Source of the DNA: Gordonia hankookensis
Lineage (GTDB): Bacteria; Actinomycetota; Actinomycetes; Mycobacteriales; Mycobacteriaceae
DNA: 64,000 nucleotides
Direction: 5' to 3'
NCBI RefSeq assembly: GCF_014673215.1
Contig: NZ_JACWMS010000006.1
Location: 226,505 to 290,504, forward strand
Positions 8,511 to 17,025 of this stretch are shown piece by piece (within the stretch, counting starts at the first letter, position 1; every line of letters starts with the position of its first letter). The translations under genes were made by a program, and so were the position numbers. Below the pieces are notes generated by a model. It ran no database searches and had not been told where the DNA came from. It worked only from the letters and a program-made list of their open reading frames with translations.

Positions 8511-10097
8511 ATGTACGTAGGTCTCGCGTATGGCAGCGGAGTCTCGCAGCTCAGAGTGCTCGAAACTGATATCGGTAATCACGAAGAGATTGGCCAACGA
8601 TATATCAGTCACACGCATATTTCGCCCGAGGAAATTGTTGACATGGCCGACGTTGTGTGGGGTGACCTCGGCGTTCCAGAGGCGTTGTGGAGGAGAGTGG
8701 GCAGAGAGGCAACTGCGCCCATCGGAACGGCGACTCAGCCGCCCGGACAATGGCTTCCGCACCAGTTCTCCAATAGTGCCAACATCGGTAGCCTGAGAGC
8801 AACCGAGGAGCTGTTTGGGCAGATGTGTGCCCGGGAGGGAATCGGGGGCCAAGGACCCGCGATCGATTTTCGCACGATTCAGTCGACAGGTGGCTCGGGA
8901 GTGAGCACCTCGCTGATCCTTACCGGTGACGATGGGCAAATTGCCGGCGGCGTTGCAATCCTCTCAGGTCGTACTTTCATCGCAGGTGTTCCTGACGAGG
9001 TTGACGACCTGCAGGTCTTTTGTGCGCCGAGTTCCTCACGTGAAGAGGAAGATATTGACGCTGCGTTCCGCGCACTGCAACAGGATGGCGATGAGTTTGA
9101 AGATCCAGAGATTCATATTTGGGCTCGTTACTATCTGGGTCGAAACTCCCAGACGATTGATTTTGTCGTTCCGAACGGCGCCAAGTTCCGGCCTCTGAAG
9201 ACAATCGCTCGATCTGCAGGCGTGCTAGTCGGTGCCGCTGTGATGATTCTTTCCCGGAAGAACGCCTCGCCCACTGATCCATTTCGAAAAATTCGTTCGG
9301 TGCGGGCATCCGTGGTTCACCGGCACGTGGACGAAGAATGTCCAGAGCTAGCTGCAGGTTCCAGCTATGGCGGGAAAATGGCGGTCGCTGTACATGGGAC
9401 AATGGCTACAGGCCACGACCTCGCGCATCACCTACAAGTCATCTTGCCGCATGACTATCGAGTCGTCCGGTACGAGCATGATACGTTTTCGCCGATAGGC
9501 GCGAACTCCGAAGAATTGCGTGAATTGCTTGCCGCCGTTGATCCGAGCGACCTGATATTAGTAGGGCATTCGCGTGGAGGACTGGTTGCGGAGCAGTGCG
9601 CTCGACTGCTTGACCGTACACCGAAGGTGGTGACACTGGGTGCGCCCTTCTTCGGTACGCCCATGGTTGGGGCAGCTGACCTCGCAGTTCTTGGAATGCG
9701 CTCGCTTTCGGGTGGGATTAGGGCCCTTTCGGGCAGTGTCATCGTCGATGCGCTGGCCATGTTCGTTGGATTCACGATAAAGAACACGCCGCAAGGGATA
9801 GCTGCAATGGCTGAAACTTCTGATTGGGTGGGACAGAGCAGAGCAAATCGAAGCCCTGCAGTGACATTGGCTTATGGCGGCAGGGCGCCGCGCGATCCTC
9901 TGTCAGAATCATCAGGAGTCTGCGCGTTTTTGTCAGGGATTGGGTCTCGTGTGTTCTCTGATGCACATGACCTAGTCGTGCCTTCAGAATCGTCTCTCGG
10001 AAACTGTAAGAATGGATTCGAGGTTGTCTGTGATCACTTTTCCTATCTGAACAACGTCGATGTTACTAGTGGTATCCAAAGTATCGCTGCGAACTAG
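8511..10097 (+). CDS. Alpha/beta-hydrolase-domain protein with unknown N-terminal half
   Basis: A 528-aa protein. The C-terminal half is a lipase-like alpha/beta hydrolase: oxyanion-type AVHGT (about 293-297), nucleophile elbow GHSRGG with Ser354, a likely acid in DAHDLVV (Asp487) and a likely catalytic His in CDHFSY (His509). The first ~230 residues (QLRVLETDIG, STGGSGVST, an acidic SREEEDID stretch) match no family I can name. A short hydrophobic segment (VLVGAAVMIL, about 238-247) joins the halves. The ATG at 8511 has GAGGAGG upstream. It sits alone in a lower-GC patch, so transfer is likely. A lipase/esterase acting on a small molecule or membrane lipid, possibly as a defence or toxin effector, is conjecture. 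Confidence 0.8.
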   Translation: MYVGLAYGSGVSQLRVLETDIGNHEEIGQRYISHTHISPEEIVDMADVVWGDLGVPEALWRRVGREATAPIGTATQPPGQWLPHQFSNSANIGSLRATEELFGQMCAREGIGGQGPAIDFRTIQSTGGSGVSTSLILTGDDGQIAGGVAILSGRTFIAGVPDEVDDLQVFCAPSSSREEEDIDAAFRALQQDGDEFEDPEIHIWARYYLGRNSQTIDFVVPNGAKFRPLKTIARSAGVLVGAAVMILSRKNASPTDPFRKIRSVRASVVHRHVDEECPELAAGSSYGGKMAVAVHGTMATGHDLAHHLQVILPHDYRVVRYEHDTFSPIGANSEELRELLAAVDPSDLILVGHSRGGLVAEQCARLLDRTPKVVTLGAPFFGTPMVGAADLAVLGMRSLSGGIRALSGSVIVDALAMFVGFTIKNTPQGIAAMAETSDWVGQSRANRSPAVTLAYGGRAPRDPLSESSGVCAFLSGIGSRVFSDAHDLVVPSESSLGNCKNGFEVVCDHFSYLNNVDVTSGIQSIAAN

Positions 10098-10500
10098 CGG
10101 ATGGACGAGTCTTCGAAGCAAGTAGCACGGAAATGATTTCCATAAATCTTATAGCCAGTGTTTTTGTTGAGCGCGCTGGCGGTGTCGTCCGCTGGCAGTC
10201 GCTTGGAGAATTGGCAGAAGATCAGTTCGCGAAGTCTCCAATCGGCAGAGGATCGGTCAAGGGGCAACGATCCCAATCCAGTGAGAAAATCCTCTTTGGC
10301 TGTTTCAACTTCGCTCTTGGCGCCGTACCGGCAGCTGACGAGCGTACCTCGGCACCTTCGGTGCAGTTGTAAAAGTGGGTGGTGTAATGAGCACCGCTAG
10401 CTAGTTCCAACCCGGCGGGACTTGGTTCGCCTCCGCAAGCTCCGCCACCGGCCGCGCTGCCAGGCAAGGGCCCCGCTCGGGACGCGAGTCCGTGCCGTAC
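10098..10500. other. Intergenic region without a convincing gene
   Basis: About 400 bp in the lower-GC patch. Several short frames overlap here, and none has a ribosome site. One minus-strand frame (about 10094-10395) lacks an ATG or GTG but reads like protein (YGAKSEVETAKEDF, IFCQFSKRLPADD), so it may be the decayed 3' end of a lost gene. A small hairpin GCACC-TTC-GGTGC lies at 10352-10364 and has no T-run. Confidence 0.4.
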
Positions 10501-11118
10501 TCATGGTGTGTACGTGGATGCCGACGTCGGTTGATCGGCGCGCCGATCGGACGTGGTCCGCATCTTGACCGTCGTCGCCAACCCCACGCCGAGGAGCACG
10601 AGGTACAGCGGGAACGCCGCTTCGGCGACGGTCCAGGTCTGAAGACTCAGCACGGTGATGGTGCCGTTGAGCGCCGTGCACACGTACACCGTCGAACGTT
10701 CGGTGTCTGGGCGGCGCCAGGCTTTCAGGATTGTCGGGATTCCGCCGATCGCATCCGCGGCGAGGGCGGCGAGAACGGCCAGCAACGGGTTGTCGAAGGT
10801 CAGCCACAGGACCAGGGCAAGTACCGAGACCGCGCCGCAGGACAGGTCGAAAGTTGTTATCTGCCAATAGCTCGAACGATTGGCGAATGATGCCGCAAGG
10901 ATGACGAAGGGTCCGAGACCGATCGCGAGGGTCGAGATGGCGGGCAGGCCGACGCCGTCGTGGAGCTGGGCGAAGAAGGCGATCATCGGCGCGGCGCCCC
11001 ACAGAAACCACGACACCCTGTTCGGTCGAACGCGACCGCGGACGGCGAGGATGGCGTAGCTGATGCTCCCGACCATCGAGAACGCGGCTCCGAGGAGCAC
11101 GAACCGCGGATCAATCAC
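10501..11118 (-). CDS. Multi-pass membrane protein, PQ-loop/SWEET-like
   Basis: A 205-aa protein with about six or seven hydrophobic segments and short loops. Two halves carry related motifs: VRPNRVSWFLWG after the first helix and GGIPTILKAWRRP after a later one. The second resembles the PQ-loop motif of small SWEET-type transporters. The GTG at 11118 is chosen because it has GGGGG six bases upstream and puts the first helix directly at the N-terminus. The alternative TTG at 11175 would lie next to the terminator of the upstream gene. The C-terminal tail is charged and Thr/Ser-rich. The substrate is unknown and the transporter role is a weak inference. Confidence 0.65.
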   Translation of the reverse strand: MIDPRFVLLGAAFSMVGSISYAILAVRGRVRPNRVSWFLWGAAPMIAFFAQLHDGVGLPAISTLAIGLGPFVILAASFANRSSYWQITTFDLSCGAVSVLALVLWLTFDNPLLAVLAALAADAIGGIPTILKAWRRPDTERSTVYVCTALNGTITVLSLQTWTVAEAAFPLYLVLLGVGLATTVKMRTTSDRRADQPTSASTYTP

Positions 11119-11176
11119 CGAGTGCCCCCACTGCTTGTCCACCTCTCTCTGGGGATGCGAGTAGTCATACTGCAAA

Positions 11177-11217
11177 CGCGTCGGCCCACCCGAGGCTTCC
11201 CCGGGTGGGCCGACGCG
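11177..11217 (-). terminator. Strong hairpin terminator after the MFS gene
   Basis: CGCGTCGGCCCACCCG (11177-11192) pairs perfectly over 16 bp with 11202-11217 around a nine-base loop. It begins 23 bp past the stop of the minus-strand MFS gene. There is no strong U-tract, as is common in actinobacteria. Confidence 0.8.
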
Positions 11218-11240
11218 GTTCGCGAGTCGTTGCTACCCCG

Positions 11241-13625
11241 TCACGGCACCGCCGGATCCTTACCGAAGCCCAATCCGATGTCGGCGGTGTTGCGTTGGCC
11301 GGCAACCACATTGACCTGCACCGCGGCCGGCTCGTACATGCTGGCGACCACGGTGAACAGCCCTTCGGTCAGCCCCTCGATGCGGTAGCGGCCGTCGGAG
11401 TCGGTGGTCACCGAGGCGACGATCGTCTGATCGGGACCGATCGCCGACACCGTCGCACCCTCGAGCGGAGAGCCGTCGGTGGTGCGTACCGAACCCTGCA
11501 TACCGCTGGTGGCGACCAGCAGGATGTCGACGGCTTCGGTGGTCCGGCCGGCGGAGTCGACCGTCACCAGTTGACTGGCCGGCTGATAGCCGGGTGCCGA
11601 TGCGGTGACCGCGACGGTGTCGCCCGCCGAGAGTCCGGCGATCGTGAAGTACCCATCGGAATCCGCGTGTGCCTGTGTCACCACGGCGCCGGATTGGTCC
11701 GTGACGATCAGGTTGGCGGCGAGTGGGCGCGCGCCGTCGCGGACTCGTCCGCGCAGCACAGAGCCGCCGGCCAGGGTGAAGTCGCGGCGGAACACCGCGT
11801 CGCCGACGACCGATACCGTCATGGCCCTGGGCGAGCGGCCCGGCGCCGTGGCGATGACGGTGTATGTGCCGTCGGCGATGTCGTGCGCGGTGTAGGTGCC
11901 GTCGGCGTGCACCGCAGTGGTCCCCGCCTGGTGGCCGCGGGTGTCGGTGACGGTGATCGCGGCTGTCCCCAGGGGCGTGCCATCGTCGGCGGTGATCCGC
12001 CCGGCGATGCGCGGGCGGTCATCTCGTGATGCGACCTCACCTGTGGAGTCGAGTCGATGACGGGCACCGCTGATGGGTGCTTCGTCGACCGGCTTCGGCG
12101 TCTCCACCGCGACGGTGTCCTCGTCGACCGGCCGGGTCTCGTCGGCGCCCGCACCGGCACCGGCGCGACGGTGCTTGATCGGGATGAACAGAGTGATCGC
12201 CACACCGACGAAGGCGGCGATCGCACCGATCACGAAGCACCACTTGAATGCCGTGTGGCTCGGCACCTCGGCGGGTCCGTAGGCCACCGTGGAGCTGGTC
12301 AGCACCAGTGCCATGACGGCCGATGCACTGGTGGTGCCGACCGACCGCATCAGACCGTTGAGACCGACTGCGGCGCCGGCCTCGGTCATCGGCACCGCGC
12401 CCATGATGAGGGTCGGCATGGCGGCATAGCCGATGCCGACGCCCGCCGAGCAGATCACCGCCGCGACGGCCAGCTGCCATGGCGCATCCATCAGCATGGA
12501 CGCCACGAGATAGCCGAGGCCGAGGACGGTCGCGCCGATCGCGAGAGTGAACTTGGCGCCGATGTTGTTGATCAGCGTGGCCGAGACGGGCGCGAACACC
12601 AGCATCATCAGACCGCCCGGTGCCATCCACAGGCCGGCGGCCAACAGGGTCTGTCCGAGGCCGCCCATCGCCTCGGGGATCTCGAGCAGCTGAGGCACGA
12701 CGATCATCTGCGCCATCATTCCGAAACCGATGGCGATCGCCCCGATGTTGGTCAGCAGCACCGCCGGACGGGCCGTGGTCCGCAGATCGACCAGAGGCTC
12801 GGAGTGACGCAGCTCGAACATGCCCCAGACGAGCAGCACGGCGATCCCGCCGAACATCATGCCGAGCGTGGTGCCCGAGCTCCAGCCCCAGTCGTTGCCC
12901 TTGGAGACGGCGATCAACACGCCGGACAGGCCGATGGCCAGACCGACGGCGCCGACGACGTCGAAGCGTCCGCCTGAGGTGCCGTCCTCGACGTGGGGAA
13001 CCAGCAACGTGACGAGCGCCGCGACGATGACGGCGAGTCCGGTCGACACCCAGAACAGGGCGTGCCAATCCCATTGCTGCGCCACCCACGCGGCCAGCGG
13101 CAGCCCGATCGCGCCGCCGACGCCCATGGTCGCGCTCATCGCGGAGACCGCCATCGACGTCAGGCGTGGTGGTGTCACCTCGCGCATGAGGCTGATGCCG
13201 AGGGGGATGAAGCCCATCGCGAGACCCTGGACGGCGCGTCCGACGATCATCGGGATGAGCTCCGAGCTCAGTGCGCACACCAGCGAGCCGGCAATCAGCA
13301 GGACAGCGCTGGCCAGGATGATGCGCTTCTTGCCGAACATGTCGCCGAGACGGCCGGAGATCGGCATCGCGATGGCAGCGGCCAGCAGCGTGGCGGTGAC
13401 GACCCACGAGGCATTCGAGATCGACGTGTTCAGCAGAGTCGGGAGTTCCGGCTGGATCGGCACGATCAGCGTCTGCATGAGCGACGCGACCAGGCCGCCG
13501 AAACACAGCACGATGACGACCGCGATGGCGGCACCGGTGTGGTTGCCGTCGGTCAGTTCGGTGTCCACCGGCACGATTTCGGTCTCGTTCGTGGACGGTG
13601 TATCGCGCGTTGGCGTAGTGGTCAT
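11241..13625 (-). CDS. DHA2-type MFS efflux transporter with C-terminal Ig-like repeats
   Basis: A 794-aa protein. Residues ~35-500 form a 14-helix drug:H+ antiporter-2 domain, with the helix 2-3 loop GRLGDMFGKKR and the antiporter segment VGGAIGLPLAAW. After a Pro/Asp-rich linker come three carboxypeptidase-regulatory-like (prealbumin-like) repeats of ~80 residues (about 547-794), each with the pattern GxVxxxDGxPLxxAxVxVxD...DGxYxxxxLxxGxYxVxAxAPG. This tail is absent from the paralogue at 49312-50802, which otherwise matches closely. The start ATG at 13625 has AGGAGGG upstream. It is divergent from a MarR gene over a shared palindrome. It is probably a multidrug or lipid-type exporter induced by release of MarR. 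Confidence 0.9.
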   Translation of the reverse strand: MTTTPTRDTPSTNETEIVPVDTELTDGNHTGAAIAVVIVLCFGGLVASLMQTLIVPIQPELPTLLNTSISNASWVVTATLLAAAIAMPISGRLGDMFGKKRIILASAVLLIAGSLVCALSSELIPMIVGRAVQGLAMGFIPLGISLMREVTPPRLTSMAVSAMSATMGVGGAIGLPLAAWVAQQWDWHALFWVSTGLAVIVAALVTLLVPHVEDGTSGGRFDVVGAVGLAIGLSGVLIAVSKGNDWGWSSGTTLGMMFGGIAVLLVWGMFELRHSEPLVDLRTTARPAVLLTNIGAIAIGFGMMAQMIVVPQLLEIPEAMGGLGQTLLAAGLWMAPGGLMMLVFAPVSATLINNIGAKFTLAIGATVLGLGYLVASMLMDAPWQLAVAAVICSAGVGIGYAAMPTLIMGAVPMTEAGAAVGLNGLMRSVGTTSASAVMALVLTSSTVAYGPAEVPSHTAFKWCFVIGAIAAFVGVAITLFIPIKHRRAGAGAGADETRPVDEDTVAVETPKPVDEAPISGARHRLDSTGEVASRDDRPRIAGRITADDGTPLGTAAITVTDTRGHQAGTTAVHADGTYTAHDIADGTYTVIATAPGRSPRAMTVSVVGDAVFRRDFTLAGGSVLRGRVRDGARPLAANLIVTDQSGAVVTQAHADSDGYFTIAGLSAGDTVAVTASAPGYQPASQLVTVDSAGRTTEAVDILLVATSGMQGSVRTTDGSPLEGATVSAIGPDQTIVASVTTDSDGRYRIEGLTEGLFTVVASMYEPAAVQVNVVAGQRNTADIGLGFGKDPAVP

Positions 13626-13653
13626 AAGGGACAACCCTCCTTCGAGATGTGTA

Positions 13654-13669
13654 CCCTACATATGTATGG
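13654..13669. promoter_or_regulatory. MarR operator between MFS and MarR genes (copy 1)
   Basis: The perfect 10-bp palindrome TACATATGTA (13657-13666) sits inside CC-N-TACATATGTA-N-GG. The stretch CCTACATATGTATGGTGCA is identical at the second MFS/MarR locus (50830-50848). The position between divergent starts fits autorepression and control of the pump. Confidence 0.75.
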
Positions 13670-13728
13670 TGCACATGCCAACCCGAGAGTATGTTGTCCG
13701 TGGAAATCGGACGTGGGAGGACATGCGT

Positions 13729-14208
13729 ATGCCCGATGTCGGCGACGATTCGTTCTGGGAGTCACCGGTCTACCGTGACCTGGCCGAAGAGCTGCTCCGG
13801 ATGAGTAGGCGGCGCACCAACGTCTTCCCTGGGGCGCGACTGGAGACCTCGGCTTTCGGCATTCTCTGGACGTTGTCCGACGGCCGGGCCCGCACCCTGC
13901 GTGAACTCGGCGAAGAGCTCGACCTCGAACAGTCGACGGTGAACCGACAGGTGAACGCGGCCATCAAACACGGATACCTGGAGAGGTTCGAGGTCACAGG
14001 TCAACTGAGTCGGCTGATCCGTCCGACAGCGCTGGGCATCGAGGCCTTCGAGCACGACGGCAAGCTGCGTGCCGAACGACTGGTGCGAGTGTTCTCCGAT
14101 CTCACACCGGGTGCGCCCGATGCGCTGCTGCACGAGTTGCGCTCCTTCAACGATGCCTACGAGCGGACCATTGCTCGTCAGCACCAGCAGGAGCACGCCG
14201 CTCGGTGA
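13729..14208 (+). CDS. MarR family regulator (copy 1)
   Basis: A 159-aa winged-helix regulator. The core reads LETSAFGILWTLSDG, then the recognition region LRELGEELDLEQSTVNRQVNAAIKHG followed by wing residues YLERFEVTGQLSRL. The ATG at 13729 is favoured over 13723 because GGGAGG at 13715-13720 is eight bases upstream of it. It is about 80% identical by eye to the MarR at 50900-51388, and its target should be the palindrome 60 bp upstream. It is divergent from the DHA2 pump, the standard arrangement for a ligand-released repressor. An SDR gene follows on the same strand 76 bp later. Confidence 0.88.
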   Translation: MPDVGDDSFWESPVYRDLAEELLRMSRRRTNVFPGARLETSAFGILWTLSDGRARTLRELGEELDLEQSTVNRQVNAAIKHGYLERFEVTGQLSRLIRPTALGIEAFEHDGKLRAERLVRVFSDLTPGAPDALLHELRSFNDAYERTIARQHQQEHAAR

Positions 14209-14284
14209 GACACCGGAGACGGTGACGCAACGTATGGTCGGCAACGGACTGGGTCGACCGCAACCGATAGAAGGACGGAAACTC

Positions 14285-15115
14285 GTGGCAAACCAACGGA
14301 CCATCGTGATCACCGGGGCGAGTGACGGGATCGGCGCAGTCGCTGCGCGGGAACTCGCCGGACCTGATGTCGACCTCGTCGTCGTGGGCCGTTCGGCTGA
14401 GAAGACCAAGGCAGTGGCCGGCGAGACCGGTGCCACCCCGTTCGTCGCGGACTTCGCGAAGCTCGACGACGTCCGGCGTCTCGCCGACGAGATCCGGGAA
14501 CGCGTGGGCACGATCGATGTGCTGCTCAACAATGCCGGCGGTACGTTCGACCCGAAGAAGCGGACCGCGGACGGTCACGAACCGAACTTCCAGATCAATC
14601 ATCTGGGTGGGTTCCTGCTGACCAACCTGCTGCGCGACAAGCTCTCTGCCGACGGTGGTGCGCTGGTGGTGAACACCGCGAGTATCGGCAATCTCGCAGG
14701 CAAGGTCGATCTCGACGATCTGGATTTCCAGCGTCGGCGCGCGCTGGAATTGCGGTGCTACGGGACGAGCAAGCTGGAGAACATCCTGTTCACCCGAGGT
14801 ATCGCCGAGCGCTGGAAGGATGACGGAATCATCTCCGCTGCAGTGCATCCCGGACCCGTGGCGTCCAGCTTCGGGCGGGACTCCTTCTTCGTGGGGCTGC
14901 TCTATCGCACGCCGCTGAAGAAGGTCGCCACCATCACACCCGAGAAGGGTGCCGAACCGTTGGTCGCGCTGGCGAACCGTGGCACCGATCCCACGATCAA
15001 CGGCGTGTATTTCAGCCGCCACAAGGCCAATGGTCCGCAGAACTCCCAGGCGCACAAGCAGGAACTCATCGATGGGCTGTGGCAGGCGTCCGAGCGGCTG
15101 GTCGGGATCGCCTAG
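14285..15115 (+). CDS. SDR family oxidoreductase (retinol-dehydrogenase-like)
   Basis: A 276-aa classical short-chain dehydrogenase: cofactor motif TGASDGIG (10-17), NNAG (82-85), catalytic Ser133, Tyr159 and Lys163 (YGTSK). The overall pattern (DGHEPNFQINHLGGFLLTNLL, VHPGPVASSFGR) resembles the WW-domain oxidoreductase/retinol-dehydrogenase-like branch. The GTG at 14285 has AAGGA nine bases upstream. It follows MarR copy 1 on the same strand and may be co-regulated with the pump; the second MFS/MarR module is also followed by an SDR gene. The substrate is unknown, probably a hydrophobic alcohol or ketone. Confidence 0.87.
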   Translation: MANQRTIVITGASDGIGAVAARELAGPDVDLVVVGRSAEKTKAVAGETGATPFVADFAKLDDVRRLADEIRERVGTIDVLLNNAGGTFDPKKRTADGHEPNFQINHLGGFLLTNLLRDKLSADGGALVVNTASIGNLAGKVDLDDLDFQRRRALELRCYGTSKLENILFTRGIAERWKDDGIISAAVHPGPVASSFGRDSFFVGLLYRTPLKKVATITPEKGAEPLVALANRGTDPTINGVYFSRHKANGPQNSQAHKQELIDGLWQASERLVGIA

Positions 15116-15151
15116 GCGCCACGCGCCCAACCGGTCTGGCCATGACGACCG

Positions 15152-16006
15152 TCAGATGGTGGCCACCAGAAGATCTTCGCCGCTCGACGGTCGCGGACAG
15201 TCGGTCCGGCCGGCGAGATAGCGTTCACCGAGCGATGACCCGGTCACCTGCCGAATGTTCGTGAGACCGGCATCACGGGCAAGCGTCGCGACTTCGGCAG
15301 GCGTGTAGAAGCTGACGAACGGTGTCCCGGATGCCTTGGCGCCCTCTTCGCTGGTCTTCAGGCCGGATCGGTCGGCGTCCTCGACCAGGTCGGTGGGCAA
15401 CAGGTAGGTCATCACCAGCGTCGATCCGGGCGCGAGCCGTGCGGCCTGCCGCAGTGTCACGGCTGTTGCTTCCCTGGACAGGTAGTGGGAGACACCCGTG
15501 GACACCACGACCGCGGGTCGGCTCGGATCGAATCCGGCGCTCGCCAGCCTCGCCCACCAGCTCTCGCCATCCTCGAAATCGACTGGGACAAGGTGTAACC
15601 AGTCGGGTATCCCGTATCCGAGTTCGACGAGGCGCCTGCGTTTCCACGCCTGAGGGCCCGGCTGATCGACTTCGAAGACCTGCAGCCGTGCGCCTACGTC
15701 GGACCTGCGCTGGGCGAAGGTGTCCAGGCCGGCGCCCAGGATGACATATTGGCTCACGCCGCGGGCCTCCTGCTCGATCACCAGATCCTCGATGAATCGG
15801 GCCCGGTCCACGATGGCCACTCGGAATCCGCTGGTGGCCTCCGGATCCATGTCCGGACGATCACGCCAATCATCCTCGGGTGCCAGGAGTTTCAGTCCGA
15901 CCTCATCCGACAGCACATGCGGCGGCGGATCCACCTGGACATGCATTGCACGCCACAGGGCCACGCGTTCGGCCGTGCTCTCCGGCGCCTCGACCTGTTC
16001 GGTCAC
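15152..16006 (-). CDS. Class I SAM-dependent methyltransferase (LCMT/TIGR00027 type)
   Basis: A 284-aa protein of the actinobacteria-expanded family resembling leucine carboxyl methyltransferase. It shows VILGAGLDTFAQR (SAM-binding GxGxDT) and FEVDQPGPQAWKRRRL, the usual second block, and later GVSHYLS. The GTG at 16006 has GGGAGA eight bases upstream. A longer frame would overlap the toxin gene and lacks family resemblance, so it is rejected. It lies 34 bp downstream of the zeta-like toxin on the same strand. Substrates of this family in mycobacteria are mostly unknown. Confidence 0.87.
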   Translation of the reverse strand: MTEQVEAPESTAERVALWRAMHVQVDPPPHVLSDEVGLKLLAPEDDWRDRPDMDPEATSGFRVAIVDRARFIEDLVIEQEARGVSQYVILGAGLDTFAQRRSDVGARLQVFEVDQPGPQAWKRRRLVELGYGIPDWLHLVPVDFEDGESWWARLASAGFDPSRPAVVVSTGVSHYLSREATAVTLRQAARLAPGSTLVMTYLLPTDLVEDADRSGLKTSEEGAKASGTPFVSFYTPAEVATLARDAGLTNIRQVTGSSLGERYLAGRTDCPRPSSGEDLLVATI

Positions 16007-16040
16007 GATGGTGATCTCCCGTCTGTTGTCGACAAATACC

Positions 16041-16613
16041 TCAACCGCCCCTTCGGAGTTCGGTGGGCGCCCACTCTGGCCACCTGCTGGCGCCGACCAG
16101 CACACCTGCGGTGAACTCCGCCACGATGGTGGGGGCCGGGCCGAGTGCGCTGTTGTAGACGGTCGATTCGTCGGCACGATGGATCGCCTCGACCGCGAGT
16201 GGCCACAGTCGATGGAAGCGGGCGCGGATCTTGTTCTCGGGAACGGAATGTCCGCCCGAGGCCGCTCGGTGGGCGACCCGAAGCACCGCGATGGATTCGG
16301 GCACGATCAGGACGTGGAGTACGACGAAGTATCCGGCGTCCTGTGCGCGGTCGATCAGGTCGAGTTTCGATTCGTGCGAGAAGACGGTCTCGGCGATGAA
16401 CGAGCGCCCATCGGCGATCAGGCGGTCACGGGTGTCCGCGGCGATTCGGGCCGCGTCATACGAGCGTGCCTCGGCCTCGGCCGGCCAGCGTTGCCGTGCG
16501 ATCGAGTCCGCGTTGACAAACACGCTCGACGGCAACAGCGGGGCGAGGGTGTACTCGACGAACGTCGACTTGCCCGAGCCGTTCGGGCCGATGACCAGAT
16601 CGAGACGTCTCAC
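16041..16613 (-). CDS. Zeta-toxin-like P-loop kinase
   Basis: A 190-aa P-loop protein opening with MRRLDLVIGPNGSGKST (Walker A at 9-17), then VFVNADSIA, an ET-F segment (FIAETVFSHESK) and SGGHSVPENKIRARF, which together match the zeta toxin/UDP-sugar kinase-like family. Zeta toxins phosphorylate UDP-N-acetylglucosamine-type substrates and block cell-wall synthesis. The GTG start overlaps the stop of the upstream antitoxin gene by four bases, giving a tight toxin-antitoxin operon. Conserved motifs look intact. It could instead be a housekeeping small-molecule kinase, but the partner argues against that. Confidence 0.82.
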   Translation of the reverse strand: MRRLDLVIGPNGSGKSTFVEYTLAPLLPSSVFVNADSIARQRWPAEAEARSYDAARIAADTRDRLIADGRSFIAETVFSHESKLDLIDRAQDAGYFVVLHVLIVPESIAVLRVAHRAASGGHSVPENKIRARFHRLWPLAVEAIHRADESTVYNSALGPAPTIVAEFTAGVLVGASRWPEWAPTELRRGG

Positions 16614-16996
16614 TCGACGTCGAGCACGTGGGTCGTTCCGTCTGGTCGGTATTCGACGATGCGGCCGTCCTCGTCGAGTGAGACGGTCGTGACACCCCGT
16701 TCGGTGAGCTCGTGTCGGTAGTCGGCCGCTGCCAGACTCTCGCTCACCAGGGCCCGGACCTGGGCGTTGAACGCGCGGCCCTCGTCAGGTGTGAGGTCGG
16801 TGGTCGCCACCGTGCCTGCGAGTGCGTCCTGCACCCGCCGCAGCGACGCGGACTCGTGGGTGGTGAGTGCCCGGCCGACGCGCGCCCAGTACTCGAGTTG
16901 TTGGCGGCCGGTTCGCTGTTGTCGACGCCCTTCGGCGATCGCACTGTCGACGAGGTCGGCGTCGACGCGGGTGACCTTGTCCGCGGCTCTGGTCAT
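16610..16996 (-). CDS. ParD-like antitoxin
   Basis: A 128-aa protein. Residues ~17-45 (DSAIAEGRRQQRTGRQQLEYWARVGRAL in part) match the ParD-like/ribbon-helix-helix antitoxin family found upstream of zeta-type toxins in actinobacteria. The C-terminal part (VSESLAAADYRHELTERG, then a short beta segment ending THVLDVE) should bind the toxin. The ATG at 16996 precedes the toxin gene in the same operon with a GTGA overlap. Inverted and direct repeats at 17026-17062, 30 bp upstream, are the likely autoregulatory site. Confidence 0.75.
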   Translation of the reverse strand: MTRAADKVTRVDADLVDSAIAEGRRQQRTGRQQLEYWARVGRALTTHESASLRRVQDALAGTVATTDLTPDEGRAFNAQVRALVSESLAAADYRHELTERGVTTVSLDEDGRIVEYRPDGTTHVLDVE

Positions 16997-17025
16997 GGCA
17001 AGCCCATCTGTGGCACGGTGCGAGC

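Larger units (their letters stand above)
7640..10500. other. Lower-GC patch, probable horizontally acquired segment
   Basis: From about 7640 to 10400 the DNA is visibly richer in A/T than its neighbours, with A/T-ending codons and runs such as ATAAATCTTATAG near 10142. It holds one solid gene (8511-10097), one weak reading frame (7780-8283) and about 400 bp without a good gene. No integrase, transposase or flanking direct repeat was found. The extent was judged by eye, not computed. Confidence 0.5.

Noticed and set aside
10133..10400. Two short plus-strand frames after the hydrolase gene
   Set aside because: No ribosome sites, no family resemblance, and they overlap each other in different frames.
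16007..16177. Upstream extension of the methyltransferase into the toxin gene
   Set aside because: It lacks family resemblance and overlaps the zeta-like gene; the GTG at 16006 has a good ribosome site.
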